A stretch of DNA of 62,730 bases from an uncultured Lachnospira sp. (GTDB lineage: Bacteria > Bacillota > Clostridia > Lachnospirales > Lachnospiraceae), in NCBI GenBank assembly GCA_910585095.1, contig CAJUBU010000012.1:56758-119487 (forward strand), written 5' to 3'. Position 1 is the first letter of the stretch. Every line of letters starts with the position of its first letter. The notes below the pieces were generated by a model. It did not search any database. It was given only the letters and a program-made list of their open reading frames with translations, and was not told the origin of the DNA. Shown here piece by piece: positions 26,065-35,000 of the stretch. A program made the translations under genes and the position numbers.

Positions 26065-26182
26065 ATATACAGAATTTAGAGTGTGAAATAAAGAAAAATT
26101 TATACAATGTAAGGCTTGAAGTTGAAAAAATTAGAGTATATAGAAATAGTTGCAATTTAGTGTATAAAAAGGAAATAAAACC

Positions 26183-26797
26183 ATGATTAAACTTGAACGA
26201 TTTAGTGTGATGAATTTTGAAAATGCGATGCGAGGTGCGCGCAATCCTCTTAATAGCTGGGATAGAATGGACAGTTATACAGAAAACGGTAAATTTATAA
26301 TGGGTCCAAATGATTTAGACCTTGCAAAGCGTTTATGTAAAGCTGGAACAGACCATAGAAAGTTTATCCGAATGATATTTGTTACGGTGGATATAACAGC
26401 ACCTCTGTATTGGTGGAAAGAATATGATACCTATAAAGTAGGGACCGTAGCCAATTCTACCAGTACTATGCACAAGATTCACAGTAAACCGTTTGATATA
26501 AACGATTTTAGTACAGACCATATGAACGATAAAACAATAAAGATGATGAATCATATCATTGATGTTCTTGAGGAGTTACGGTTGGATTTTGTTAATACAA
26601 AAGATAACAAATCTTGGTATAGCATGATTGCGCTTCTTCCAGAAAGTTATAACCAAATGAGAACCTGTACATTCTCATATGAGAATGTAGCAAATATGTA
26701 CTATTCCAGAAAGAATCATAAACTGAGTGAATGGCATACATTTTGTGAGTGGATTGAAAAATTGCCATATTTTAAAGAGTTTTTTCTCGAAAATTAG
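26183..26797 (+). CDS. ThyX-like protein lacking the canonical signature, function unknown
   Basis: A 204-residue soluble protein. The middle (FIRMIFVTVDITAPLYWWKE followed by ANSTSTMHKI) and the C-terminal region (MIALLPESYNQMRTCTFSYE ... WHTFCEWIEKLPYF) have the order and spacing of flavin-dependent thymidylate synthase strands and helices. The ThyX signature RHRxxSxNxxSxRY is replaced by a Trp/Tyr/Lys-rich segment, KEYDTYKVGTVANSTSTMH. Similar proteins occur in Clostridia and their phages, as I recall. It may have lost thymidylate synthase chemistry or use another nucleotide. It is a single gene with its own promoter; the next gene starts 79 bases on. Confidence 0.7.
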   Translation: MIKLERFSVMNFENAMRGARNPLNSWDRMDSYTENGKFIMGPNDLDLAKRLCKAGTDHRKFIRMIFVTVDITAPLYWWKEYDTYKVGTVANSTSTMHKIHSKPFDINDFSTDHMNDKTIKMMNHIIDVLEELRLDFVNTKDNKSWYSMIALLPESYNQMRTCTFSYENVANMYYSRKNHKLSEWHTFCEWIEKLPYFKEFFLEN

Positions 26798-26875
26798 CAT
26801 ACTCCTTCATTAAAAGGTTATTATTTTGTTAGTAAATGTGTAATTGGTATTAAGATATATTTAGTGAGGGTAGTT

Positions 26876-28780
26876 ATGAATATAGAAGCACAATGTTGCG
26901 GGTTGGCTATTTTGTTCTTTGTTTTATTTTTTTATGTAAGACAGAGAAAATTAGGGTTAAAAAATGAAAAAACCTATTTAATTCTTTTATTTATTACAAT
27001 TGTTAGTATTGTATTTGATATATTTTCTGTTATTGTGATATACAATAAGGATAATCTACCTATTCTATTGGTGAATATAGTCTCGAAAGCTTACCTTATA
27101 TCTCTTATTTTACTTGGTGTCAACAGTTTATTTTATATTATTGGCGATTTGAGAGTAACACTTGATGACTTCTATAAGACGATGTGCCTGTATTTTATAT
27201 GGACAGGCGTCTTTATATTTGCGGTTGCTGTTTTACCTATTGATTATGTTGTTGATAAAGATAGAAATATCGTATTTTGTGCAGGTCCTTCACTGATTGC
27301 GACTTATCTGTGTGTTGCGTCGTATCTCATACAGGCGTTACATATTAATTTTAAGGCGAAAAATTATATCAATCAGGAAAGACGCAAATCCATCTATTAC
27401 TGGATGGGCATGTGGATAGCTTCTGCTATTTTTCAGATTTTATCCGAACAATTTTTAATCGTAGGATTTGCCTGTTCAATGGGGCTTTTGTTTATTTATA
27501 TTAAATTTGAAAATCCTGATTTGAATATGGATAAAATTACAGGTTTGTTTAATCAGAGAGCATTTATAACCTATGTCAATCAAATGATTCAGACAAAGCA
27601 GGAATATTATATTGTAGCGATTGCCTTTGATTTTCGCAATGACAGCAGCGTTGAACAATCTGTTTTTGACAGTGCCATTATGGAGGCGGTTAATTATATC
27701 AATGCCAAAAAAGATATAACAGTATTTATCAATGGACAAGATGAAGTACTGGTTGTTTATAAGAGTTTAAAGCTGCTGCGGGAGTATGGTCTTGAGCTGG
27801 AAGAACGATTTGAGAAAGGCTGGGGTACGAATAATGCCATTATATTGTCTCCATATATTATATGTATTAAAGAGACACATTTGTTAAAAAGACCAGAAGA
27901 TATTTTGACATGTATTCGTTATTTAAGGGTAAATAATATTGATAAGACCGATTCTTATTTTGTGTATGCCGATGAAAACATGATTTATGAAATGTATGAA
28001 CAACATAGGAAAGTAAAATTGATTGTTGAGGCTATGGATAATGATAGAATTGAAGTTTTTTATCAGCCAATTTTTTCAACCTATGAACATTTTTTTATCA
28101 GTGCAGAGGCGTTAGTAAGGATTCGCAATGAACAAGGGAAAATTATTCCTCCGTCTGAATTTGTAGAGATAGCAGAAAAAAATGGATTGATTATTCAGCT
28201 TGGCGAAATGGTTTTTCGGAAAGTTTGTCAATTTTTAAACAATCATTCTCCAAGTGAATTGGGAATTAAATATATTGAAGTCAATTTATCGATGATACAG
28301 TGTGAATATGTAAAGCTTGCAGACGACTATATTGCTATTATGCAGCAGTATCATATTGACCCTCAATGGATAAATTTGGAGATAACCGAGTCGGCATCAA
28401 CCGTTTCTAAAACGAATATGTTAAAAAATATAGAACGATTGAGAGCATATGGTGTTCATTTTTCGTTGGATGATTTTGGTACAGGACATTCCAATTTAAA
28501 CTATATTGTCGATATGCCAGTTAATATCGTAAAGTTTGATAAGGAAATGATTAATTCTTATTTTGAAAATGGAAAGGCAAAATATGTGATGGAAGCTGCC
28601 ATGCACATGATTCAAGGTATGAATTTAAAAATTGTTTCCGAAGGTATTGAAGATGAAACACAGTATAATGAAATGTATGCACTTGGCATTAATTATATTC
28701 AGGGATATTATTTTTCTAAACCATTGCCGCAAGATGAGTTTATTCAATATCTTAAGAATGCCAATGTAAAGAGTGTGTAA
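26876..28780 (+). CDS. Membrane-bound EAL-domain c-di-GMP phosphodiesterase with degenerate GGDEF
   Basis: A 634-residue protein. The first about 215 residues carry roughly seven membrane helices (7TM sensor type). A GGDEF-like domain follows (KITGLFNQRAFITYV), but its active-site loop reads NGQDEV, so cyclase activity is unlikely. The C-terminal EAL domain (about 385-630) keeps every catalytic element: EALVR, VNLSMIQ, LEITESAS, DDFGTGHSN, VKFDKEM, SEGIED and YIQGYYFSKPLP. It should hydrolyse c-di-GMP at the membrane, possibly with the degenerate GGDEF sensing GTP. ATG 26876 with GAGGG five bases before it is preferred to a GTG at 26864. Confidence 0.88.
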   Translation: MNIEAQCCGLAILFFVLFFYVRQRKLGLKNEKTYLILLFITIVSIVFDIFSVIVIYNKDNLPILLVNIVSKAYLISLILLGVNSLFYIIGDLRVTLDDFYKTMCLYFIWTGVFIFAVAVLPIDYVVDKDRNIVFCAGPSLIATYLCVASYLIQALHINFKAKNYINQERRKSIYYWMGMWIASAIFQILSEQFLIVGFACSMGLLFIYIKFENPDLNMDKITGLFNQRAFITYVNQMIQTKQEYYIVAIAFDFRNDSSVEQSVFDSAIMEAVNYINAKKDITVFINGQDEVLVVYKSLKLLREYGLELEERFEKGWGTNNAIILSPYIICIKETHLLKRPEDILTCIRYLRVNNIDKTDSYFVYADENMIYEMYEQHRKVKLIVEAMDNDRIEVFYQPIFSTYEHFFISAEALVRIRNEQGKIIPPSEFVEIAEKNGLIIQLGEMVFRKVCQFLNNHSPSELGIKYIEVNLSMIQCEYVKLADDYIAIMQQYHIDPQWINLEITESASTVSKTNMLKNIERLRAYGVHFSLDDFGTGHSNLNYIVDMPVNIVKFDKEMINSYFENGKAKYVMEAAMHMIQGMNLKIVSEGIEDETQYNEMYALGINYIQGYYFSKPLPQDEFIQYLKNANVKSV

Positions 28781-28829
28781 ATAATATATCAATTAAGCCT
28801 GAAATATTAAAGCCTGTGGAGATGAAATA

Positions 28830-30068
28830 ATGGGAAAAATAATTGTAGTTGGCGGTGGCGCAGCAGGAATGATGGCAGCTATTACTGCCGCAAGAAACGG
28901 TCATAAAGTGACGTTGTTAGAAAAAAATGAAAAGCTTGGCAAAAAGCTTTTTATAACAGGAAAAGGAAGATGTAATTTTACCAATGCAGGCGATTATGAT
29001 GATTTGATGAGAAGTGTTGTGACTAACAGTAAATTTTTGTATAGTGCATTTAGTAAATTTTCCAATTATGATACCATGAGTTTTTTTGATGAATTGGGAT
29101 TAGTATTTAAAGTGGAGCGAGGAAATAGAGTGTTTCCGACATCTGACCATTCATCAGATGTCATTCATGTACTGACAAGAGAACTGCAAAAATTAGAAGT
29201 TAATATTTTATTGCATTGTAAAGTTATCAATGTTGTTGCACAAGATAATCAATTTCAATATATTGAATATCAAGATTCTTCTGGTAAAAAAGGTAAGCTT
29301 TATGGAGATAAAGTCGTTCTTGCAACAGGCGGAAAGTCGTATCAAAGTACAGGGTCTAGCGGAGACGGTTATCGTTTTGCCAAAGATTTAGGTCATACTA
29401 TTACTCCTTTAATTCCAGCGCTTGTGCCATTTACCATTGCAGAAGAATGGGAAAAACAACTGCAAGGGTTAAGCCTTAAAAATATAACGGCGTATTTTTT
29501 TGATGATAAAGAATTGATATATTCAGGCTTTGGTGAATTGTTATTTACGCATTTTGGGGTTAGCGGTCCTATTATTTTATCAGCAAGCAGTTATATTTCG
29601 GCGGCTGCCCACAAGAGCAATCTAAAAATGATAATCGATTTAAAACCTGTATTGTCTTTTGAAAAATTGGATGAGCGTGTTTTAAGGGATTTTGATGAGG
29701 AAAAGAATAAGTCGTTTAAAAATGCTCTGGATAGGCTACTGCCTAAAAAGCTGATTCCAGTGATTGTAGAGCTTAGTGGTATAAACCCAGAAAAAAAAGT
29801 TCATGCTATCAATAGAGAGGAACGACTTAGATTGGTAAAATTGATAAAAAATCTTGCAATGACCATTACAGGAACAAGAGGTTTTGAGGAAGCGATTATC
29901 ACACAGGGCGGCGTTACAGTAAAAGAGATTAATCCAGCAACAATGGAATCAAAAGTTGTAAAAGGCGTTTATTTTGCAGGTGAATTGATTGATGTTGATG
30001 CACTGACAGGTGGATATAATTTGCAGATTGCATGGTCGACAGCATATGCGGCAGCATCAAATTTGTAG
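28830..30068 (+). CDS. NAD(P)/FAD-dependent oxidoreductase, HI0933/BaiN family
   Basis: A 412-residue flavoprotein. It has the N-terminal dinucleotide fold VVGGGAAGMMAAITAARNG, the family motif EKLGKKLFITGKGRCNFTN, ATGGKSYQSTGSSGDGY in the middle, and C-terminal TQGGVTVKEINPATMESK and GVYFAGELIDVDALTGGYNLQ. These are diagnostic of the HI0933-like family. The physiological substrate is unsettled; some homologues reduce bile-acid intermediates. It starts 49 bases after the EAL gene, and cmk follows in the same direction, a common Clostridia order (flavoprotein, cmk, ispH, rpsA). Confidence 0.9.
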   Translation: MGKIIVVGGGAAGMMAAITAARNGHKVTLLEKNEKLGKKLFITGKGRCNFTNAGDYDDLMRSVVTNSKFLYSAFSKFSNYDTMSFFDELGLVFKVERGNRVFPTSDHSSDVIHVLTRELQKLEVNILLHCKVINVVAQDNQFQYIEYQDSSGKKGKLYGDKVVLATGGKSYQSTGSSGDGYRFAKDLGHTITPLIPALVPFTIAEEWEKQLQGLSLKNITAYFFDDKELIYSGFGELLFTHFGVSGPIILSASSYISAAAHKSNLKMIIDLKPVLSFEKLDERVLRDFDEEKNKSFKNALDRLLPKKLIPVIVELSGINPEKKVHAINREERLRLVKLIKNLAMTITGTRGFEEAIITQGGVTVKEINPATMESKVVKGVYFAGELIDVDALTGGYNLQIAWSTAYAAASNL

Positions 30069-30073
30069 GGAGA

Positions 30074-30127
30074 TTAGTGTGAAAAATGAATTTTTCACAC
30101 ACAAGTTTGAGCTTATGCTCAAACTTG
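30074..30127 (+). repeat. Family B motif with two perfect hairpins between the flavoprotein gene and cmk
   Basis: TTAGTGTGAAAAAT (30074-30087) pairs through TGTGAAAAAT-GA-ATTTTTCACA (30078-30099). A second perfect 11-bp hairpin, CAAGTTTGAGC-TTAT-GCTCAAACTTG, lies at 30102-30127. There is no T-run, so it is not an ordinary terminator. Confidence 0.65.
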
Positions 30128-30154
30128 CAAGTGGAGTAAGGATGGGAGATTCGT

Positions 30155-30835
30155 ATGAATTATTCAATAGCAATAGATGGTCCAGCAGGAGCTGGAAAAA
30201 GCACCATTGCAAAAAAAATTGCAAAAAAAATGAATTATGTATATGTAGATACAGGTGCAATGTACAGAGCGATGGCAGTATATTTTAATAGACATGGCAT
30301 TCATGCAGATAATGAAAAAGAAATTGATAGCGCTGTAAATGATGTAGATATTACAATTGAATATATAGATGGTGAACAGCAGGTCTTTTTAAATGGAGAA
30401 AATGTAACAGCGTTGCTTAGAACGGAAGAAACTGGAAAGATGGCATCTAAAACATCAAAATATGCCTCGGTGCGTACTAAGCTGGTAGAATTGCAAAGAA
30501 AGCTGGCGACCATATCCAATGTTGTTATGGATGGCAGAGATATTGGGACGACGGTTTTGCCCGATGCTTTTTGTAAAATTTATCTTACAGCAAGTGTGGA
30601 AGCTAGGACAACAAGAAGATATAATGAATTAAAACAAAAAAGTGTAATATGTGATTTTAATGAAATTAAGAGTGATATCGAAAAACGTGATTATGAAGAT
30701 ATGAATCGAAAAATTAGTCCTTTAAAACAGGCAGAAGATGCCATTTTGCTTGATACGTCCAATATGGGGATTGAGGAAGTGGTTGATAGAATGATAACGA
30801 TTATTCAAAGTAAAAAATTAGAAGTTGATAAATAG
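30155..30835 (+). CDS. cmk: Cytidylate kinase
   Basis: Phosphorylates CMP and dCMP with ATP for nucleotide synthesis. The 226-residue protein has the P-loop DGPAGAGKSTIAKK (8-21), YVDTGAMYRAMA, the CMP-binding DGRDIGTTVLPDA, and LTASVEARTTRRYNE, all characteristic of Cmk. It is located in the usual Clostridia string before ispH and rpsA. GGGAG about five bases before the ATG supports the start. Confidence 0.95.
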   Translation: MNYSIAIDGPAGAGKSTIAKKIAKKMNYVYVDTGAMYRAMAVYFNRHGIHADNEKEIDSAVNDVDITIEYIDGEQQVFLNGENVTALLRTEETGKMASKTSKYASVRTKLVELQRKLATISNVVMDGRDIGTTVLPDAFCKIYLTASVEARTTRRYNELKQKSVICDFNEIKSDIEKRDYEDMNRKISPLKQAEDAILLDTSNMGIEEVVDRMITIIQSKKLEVDK

Positions 30836-30965
30836 GTATATTTGTGTGAAAATAAAGGTATTCACATATTTACAGGTAGTACAAAGAATAATAAGCGAAA
30901 TATTCATTTTGACATGTATAAGTGAAATAAGAATATGAATTGATATAGGAGAAACCATTGTTTCT

Positions 30966-31841
30966 ATGAAAAAAATGATAGTGGCAAAGTCGGCAGGTTT
31001 TTGTTTTGGTGTTCAAAGGGCAGTAGATACGGTTTATGAACAGTGCGGTAAGGACAATATTTATACATATGGTCCGATTATCCATAATGAAGAAGTTGTA
31101 AAAGACCTTGAAAATAAAGGAGTTAAGATTGTAGAAGACACAAAAGCATTGATAAAAGATGATAAAAAAGACAAGACTGTAGTTATTCGCTCACATGGTG
31201 TAGCAAAGGATATATATGAAGAATTAAAAAACAATAATATTAATGTAGTTGATGCGACTTGCCCTTTTGTTTTAAAAATCCATCGCATTGTTGAACAGGA
31301 AAGTAGGGATGGCAGTCAGATTGTTATTATTGGCAATGAGAAGCATCCAGAAGTTGAGGGAATAATGGGGTGGTCAAAGACACCTGTTATTGTGATAGAT
31401 ACTGTTGAAAAAGCACAAAATTTGGCACTAGATGTCGAAAAAAAGGTGTGTATAGTGTCACAAACGACATTTAATTACAATAAATTTAAAGAATTAGTTG
31501 AAATTATTGAAAAAAAGGGTTACAATGTTGTCATTCGTAATACAATTTGTAATGCTACTGAGGAACGACAGACGGAGGCAAGAGAAATTGCAAGGCAAGC
31601 TGATGCAGTAATTGTTATTGGCGGCAGCAGCAGTTCCAACACGAGAAAACTGTATGAAATCTGTAAGAATGAATGTGAAAAGACATACTACATTCAGACG
31701 ATTAATGACCTTGACCTTAGTGGTTTGGCCATGGCAGAATGCATAGGTATTACAGCTGGGGCTTCAACCCCGAATAATATTATTGAGGAGGTTTGCACTA
31801 ATGTCAGAGAATTTTGCAGAGATGTTAGAGGAATCAATTAA
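30966..31841 (+). CDS. ispH: 4-hydroxy-3-methylbut-2-enyl diphosphate reductase
   Basis: The last enzyme of the MEP isoprenoid pathway; an iron-sulfur protein giving IPP and DMAPP. The three cluster cysteines are present: Cys13 (AGFCFGVQRAV), Cys99 (DATCPFV) and Cys195 (NTICNATEERQ). IIGNEKHPEVEGI with the catalytic Glu, SQTTFNYNKF and GGSSSSNTRKL are also intact. Length is 291, near the family norm. In many Clostridia IspH is fused to ribosomal protein S1. Here the genes are separate but overlap by 41 bases. A short hairpin (AGAAAC-CATT-GTTTCT, 30950-30965) lies between the GGAG site and the start codon. Confidence 0.95.
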   Translation: MKKMIVAKSAGFCFGVQRAVDTVYEQCGKDNIYTYGPIIHNEEVVKDLENKGVKIVEDTKALIKDDKKDKTVVIRSHGVAKDIYEELKNNNINVVDATCPFVLKIHRIVEQESRDGSQIVIIGNEKHPEVEGIMGWSKTPVIVIDTVEKAQNLALDVEKKVCIVSQTTFNYNKFKELVEIIEKKGYNVVIRNTICNATEERQTEAREIARQADAVIVIGGSSSSNTRKLYEICKNECEKTYYIQTINDLDLSGLAMAECIGITAGASTPNNIIEEVCTNVREFCRDVRGIN

Positions 31842-32895
31842 GCAAATACATACAGGAGAGGTCGTAGACGGTACTGTTATCGATGTTAAGGAAGACCAGA
31901 TAGTTCTTAATATCGGATATAAAGCCGATGGTATTATATCAAGAAGTGATTACTCATCTCAAGTTGGTATTGATTTAAGAGATGTTGTTAAAGTTGGCGA
32001 TGAGATGCAGGCTAAAGTACGTAAGTTCAACGACGGCGAAGGACAGGTTATCCTTTCAAGGAAAGGTTTGATTGCAGAACAGGGAAGCAAGAAACTTGAG
32101 GAGGCTTTTGAAAATCAAACAGTTCTTACAGCGAAAGTAAATCAAGTTATGAAGGGTGGACTTGGCGTTATTATTGACGAGACCAGAATCTTTATTCCAG
32201 CAAGTCTTGTTTCAGATGTATTTGTCAAGGATTTATCAGTATATATGAATAAGGATATTTCCTTTATTATCACAGAGTATAATCCTAAAAAGAGAAGAAT
32301 TATCGGTGATTGTAAACAGCTTATTGTTGCTGTTAAAGAAAAGTTAAGAAGAGAACTTCTTGATAGAATCAAAGAGGGTGATACCATTGAAGGAACCGTT
32401 AAAAATGTAACGGATTTCGGCGCATTTATTGATTTAGGCGGAGTGGATGGGCTTCTTCATATTTCAGAGATGTCATGGGGAAGAACAGAGAATCCTAAAA
32501 AGATATATAAGATTGGGGATTCTGTAAAGTGCTTTATTAAAGAAATTAATGGTGAGAAGATAGCGTTGAGTGTAAAATATCCAGACCTGAATCCATGGAA
32601 TGATGTTGCTGTAAAGTATGCAATTGGCAATATCGTAAAGGGAACGGTTGCAAGGATGACCGATTTTGGCGCATTTATTCAACTTGAAGACGGCGTTGAT
32701 GCCCTGCTGCATGTTTCACAGATTTCAAAGGAGCATATTAACAAACCTTCTGATGTTCTTTCTGTTGGACAAGAAGTTGAGGCAAAGGTTGTTGATATGA
32801 ATGAAGCCGATAAGAAGATTAGTTTAAGTATCAAAGCACTTCTTTATGATGAGAAACAAACAGATGAAGAAGATTCAGAAAATGTTGAAGAATAA
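31801..32895 (+). CDS. rpsA: 30S ribosomal protein S1 (four S1 domains)
   Basis: An RNA-binding protein that helps mRNA reach the 30S subunit. Its 364 residues carry four S1/OB domains: about 16-85 (GEVVDGTVIDVKEDQIVLNI), 100-170, 185-255 (GDTIEGTVKNVTDFGAFIDL, LLHISEMSWG) and 270-345 (GNIVKGTVARMTDFGAFIQL, LLHVSQIS). The acidic tail is EDSENVEE. This is the short Firmicutes form. ATG 31801 follows GAGGAGG (31785-31791) and begins inside ispH. The first two domains are the more divergent. Confidence 0.92.
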   Translation: MSENFAEMLEESIKQIHTGEVVDGTVIDVKEDQIVLNIGYKADGIISRSDYSSQVGIDLRDVVKVGDEMQAKVRKFNDGEGQVILSRKGLIAEQGSKKLEEAFENQTVLTAKVNQVMKGGLGVIIDETRIFIPASLVSDVFVKDLSVYMNKDISFIITEYNPKKRRIIGDCKQLIVAVKEKLRRELLDRIKEGDTIEGTVKNVTDFGAFIDLGGVDGLLHISEMSWGRTENPKKIYKIGDSVKCFIKEINGEKIALSVKYPDLNPWNDVAVKYAIGNIVKGTVARMTDFGAFIQLEDGVDALLHVSQISKEHINKPSDVLSVGQEVEAKVVDMNEADKKISLSIKALLYDEKQTDEEDSENVEE

Positions 32896-32918
32896 ATTTT
32901 GATAATTAAAAATTATAG

Positions 32919-32951
32919 AAGGACAATAACATTGTGTTATTGTCCTTTTTT
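32919..32951 (+). terminator. Strong terminator after rpsA
   Basis: AAGGACAATAACA (32919-32931) and TGTTATTGTCCTT (32935-32947) form a perfect 13-bp stem with loop TTG and a run of T. Confidence 0.92.
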
Positions 32952-33120
32952 GGTGTGTACTTGTGACATAATGATATTAGTATGTATTCGATTAAAAGAT
33001 TTTTTTCTATACAAAGGACACAATAGTTGTAGTTTGTTGAGGAAATAGAGCAAGTGTTTAGGAGAAATTTTACGCGATTATGGATAAATTGATAAGTTTT
33101 ATAATAAATTTTACAATATC

Positions 33121-33149
33121 TTGAAATTTATATACGATTGAGTTATAAT
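33121..33149 (+). promoter_or_regulatory. Promoter of the DUF134-NifX / hemerythrin operon
   Basis: -35 TTGAAA (33121-33126), 17-base spacer, -10 TATAAT (33144-33149). The start of transcription would be near 33156, and GGAGGTG for the first gene is at 33172-33178. The rest of the gap 32896-33183 holds only the rpsA terminator. Confidence 0.7.
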
Positions 33150-33183
33150 GTTATCGTCATATGTCGGAAATGGAGGTGAATGG

Positions 33184-33963
33184 ATGGCAAGACCAATTCG
33201 GTGCAGAAGAATTTGTTTTGAACCCCTGTATGACAGCTTTGCTCCATGTGGAATGGAAAGTGCAGAGCAAGTTTCCTTGATGGTAGATGAATTTGAGACG
33301 ATTCGTTTGATTGATTATGAAAAAAAGACACATGAACAGTGTGCTAAACAAATGGGCGTTTCTCGCACAACCGTCACAGAAATGTATGAGAGGGCAAGAA
33401 CAAAAATTGCAGATTGTATTGTACATGGCAAGACACTATATATTTCTGGCGGAAATTACACGCTCTGTGATGGTTCAGCATGGGACTGCTGTGGAAAAAA
33501 ATGCAGTAAGGCAGGTTGTGCAGAAAAGAATCAGGGTGTAGATAGAAAGGAATTAGAAAGAATGAAAATTGCAGTTACTTACGAAAATGGAAATGTATTC
33601 CAACATTTTGGACATACAGAACAATTTAAAGTTTATCATACTTTAGATGGAAAGATTACAGAAACACAAATTATAGACACTAATGGGAATGGACATGGAG
33701 CTTTGGCAGGAATGCTTTTATCGTTGGGAGCAAATGTGTTGATTTGCGGTGGAATTGGCGGAGGTGCCAAAATGGCGCTGGCAGAAGCTGGAATTAAGCT
33801 TTATGGTGGTGTGTCTGGCAGTGCGGACGAAGCGGTCAATGCCCTGCTTGCTGGCAATCTTCAATTTGATTCGGATGTTCAATGTAATCACCATGAACAC
33901 CATGAAGGTCACCATTGTGGTGAAGATAAGAATCATTGTATGGGAAATGGAGGCAAATGTTAA
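33184..33963 (+). CDS. DUF134 helix-turn-helix fused to a NifX/NifB-like iron-molybdenum cofactor domain
   Basis: A 259-residue fusion. Residues 1-95 are the DUF134 DNA-binding domain (MARPIRCRRICFEP, VSLMVDEFETIRLIDYEKKT, QMGVSRTTVTEMYERAR). A Cys-rich linker follows (CDGSAWDCCGKKCSKAGC). Residues about 120-222 are the dinitrogenase iron-molybdenum cofactor domain (MKIAVTYENGNVFQHFGH, GANVLICGGIGGGAKMAL, LYGGVSGSADEAVNALL). It ends in a His/Cys-rich tail (HHEHHEGHHCGEDKNHC). Such proteins are thought to sense or carry Fe-S or metal groups; no nitrogenase genes are near. ATG 33184 has GGAGGTG at ideal distance. Its stop overlaps the hemerythrin start. Confidence 0.9.
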   Translation: MARPIRCRRICFEPLYDSFAPCGMESAEQVSLMVDEFETIRLIDYEKKTHEQCAKQMGVSRTTVTEMYERARTKIADCIVHGKTLYISGGNYTLCDGSAWDCCGKKCSKAGCAEKNQGVDRKELERMKIAVTYENGNVFQHFGHTEQFKVYHTLDGKITETQIIDTNGNGHGALAGMLLSLGANVLICGGIGGGAKMALAEAGIKLYGGVSGSADEAVNALLAGNLQFDSDVQCNHHEHHEGHHCGEDKNHCMGNGGKC

Positions 33964-34364
33964 TGGTTAAGTATGAGTTTACAAAGCAATTAGAGACAGG
34001 AAATGAAATCATTGACAAAGAACATCGTGAATTGATACAGGCTGTAAATAAGCTGCTGGAGGCTTGCAGTAAAGGAGAAGGGCGTACTTCTATGGAGGCG
34101 ACCATAAAATTTTTAAATAATTATGTAGAACAGCATTTTTCGCACGAAGAAAGGCTCCAAAAACAAAGCAACTATCCTAATATTACAGCACATAAAGCAT
34201 TCCATGAACAGTATAAACAGACACTAAAAGAAATTACGTCCAAAATATCAGTATCCGGTCCAACAATTGTAGAGTTGGGAAAACTAAACGGACATATCGG
34301 TGTTTTGATTTCACATATTCGTACAGAAGATAAGAAATTAGGTGCATTTTTAAGTCAATCATAG
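33963..34364 (+). CDS. Bacteriohemerythrin
   Basis: A 133-residue four-helix bundle with a non-heme di-iron centre for oxygen or NO binding. All seven ligands can be placed: His in IDKEHRELI, His and Glu in EQHFSHEERL, two His in HKAFHEQY, and His with Asp in HIRTEDKKLG. The ATG at 33963 overlaps the preceding TAA by one base, and GGAGG lies at 33948-33952. It probably buffers oxygen or delivers it to sensors in an anaerobe. Coupling to a metal-cofactor-type regulator suggests a shared response to oxygen or iron. Confidence 0.93.
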   Translation: MVKYEFTKQLETGNEIIDKEHRELIQAVNKLLEACSKGEGRTSMEATIKFLNNYVEQHFSHEERLQKQSNYPNITAHKAFHEQYKQTLKEITSKISVSGPTIVELGKLNGHIGVLISHIRTEDKKLGAFLSQS

Positions 34365-34482
34365 GATAAGAAATAGAAACAAATATAAATGAGGATTGCA
34401 TCCATGTTACATATTCTGTATAATATTGCCAAAGATATAGATTGAAATAATCAGATTTTGTGGATAGAGGGGGAAGCTAAAT

Positions 34483-34992
34483 ATGATGGTTGGTTTAGGT
34501 AATTATTGTTTTAATTATGGGTATTCAAATGCCGTTTCAAATAATTATATGTCCAGAAATGATATGATTTCAGCAATTAAATCAGGGCATACAGAAGGCA
34601 TCAGTAGCGCACAGATTCGTTCTTTAAAAAGGGCAGGGGCAGTTGAATGTTCAACATGTGCCAGCAGAAAGTATAAAGATGGCTCGAATGAAAATGTTTC
34701 TTTTAAGGCAGCTTCTCATGTTTCGCCAGAGGCTTCTGGTGCAGCAGTAAGGGCGCATGAGCAGGAGCATGTAAATAATGCCTACGATAAGGCACAAAAG
34801 GGCAATGGAAAGGTTTTACAGGCATCGGTATCAATAAAAACAGCCATTTGCCCAGAGTGTGGCAGGTCATATACTGCAGGTGGAACAACGGCAACTTCCA
34901 TTAAATATGATGAGTCCAATCCTTATATGAAAAATAAAAAGGGTGCAGATTATGAAGCAATGGTAGGAAAAAATATTGATTATGCTGTCTGA
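34483..34992 (+). CDS. SprA-related putative zinc metalloprotease-like protein
   Basis: A 169-residue protein without signal peptide. It has a zinc-knuckle-like CSTCASRKYKDGSNE at about residues 55-70, then VSPEASGAAVRAHEQEHVNN with an HExEH-type metal motif (HEQEH near residue 95), and a second cysteine pair CPECGRSYTAGGTT. This arrangement matches the SprA-related family of putative metal-dependent peptidases. Whether it is catalytic is unknown. AGGGGG precedes the ATG, a second ATG follows at once, and the Fic gene starts eight bases after the stop. Confidence 0.75.
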   Translation: MMVGLGNYCFNYGYSNAVSNNYMSRNDMISAIKSGHTEGISSAQIRSLKRAGAVECSTCASRKYKDGSNENVSFKAASHVSPEASGAAVRAHEQEHVNNAYDKAQKGNGKVLQASVSIKTAICPECGRSYTAGGTTATSIKYDESNPYMKNKKGADYEAMVGKNIDYAV

Positions 34993-35000
34993 GGATTTGT

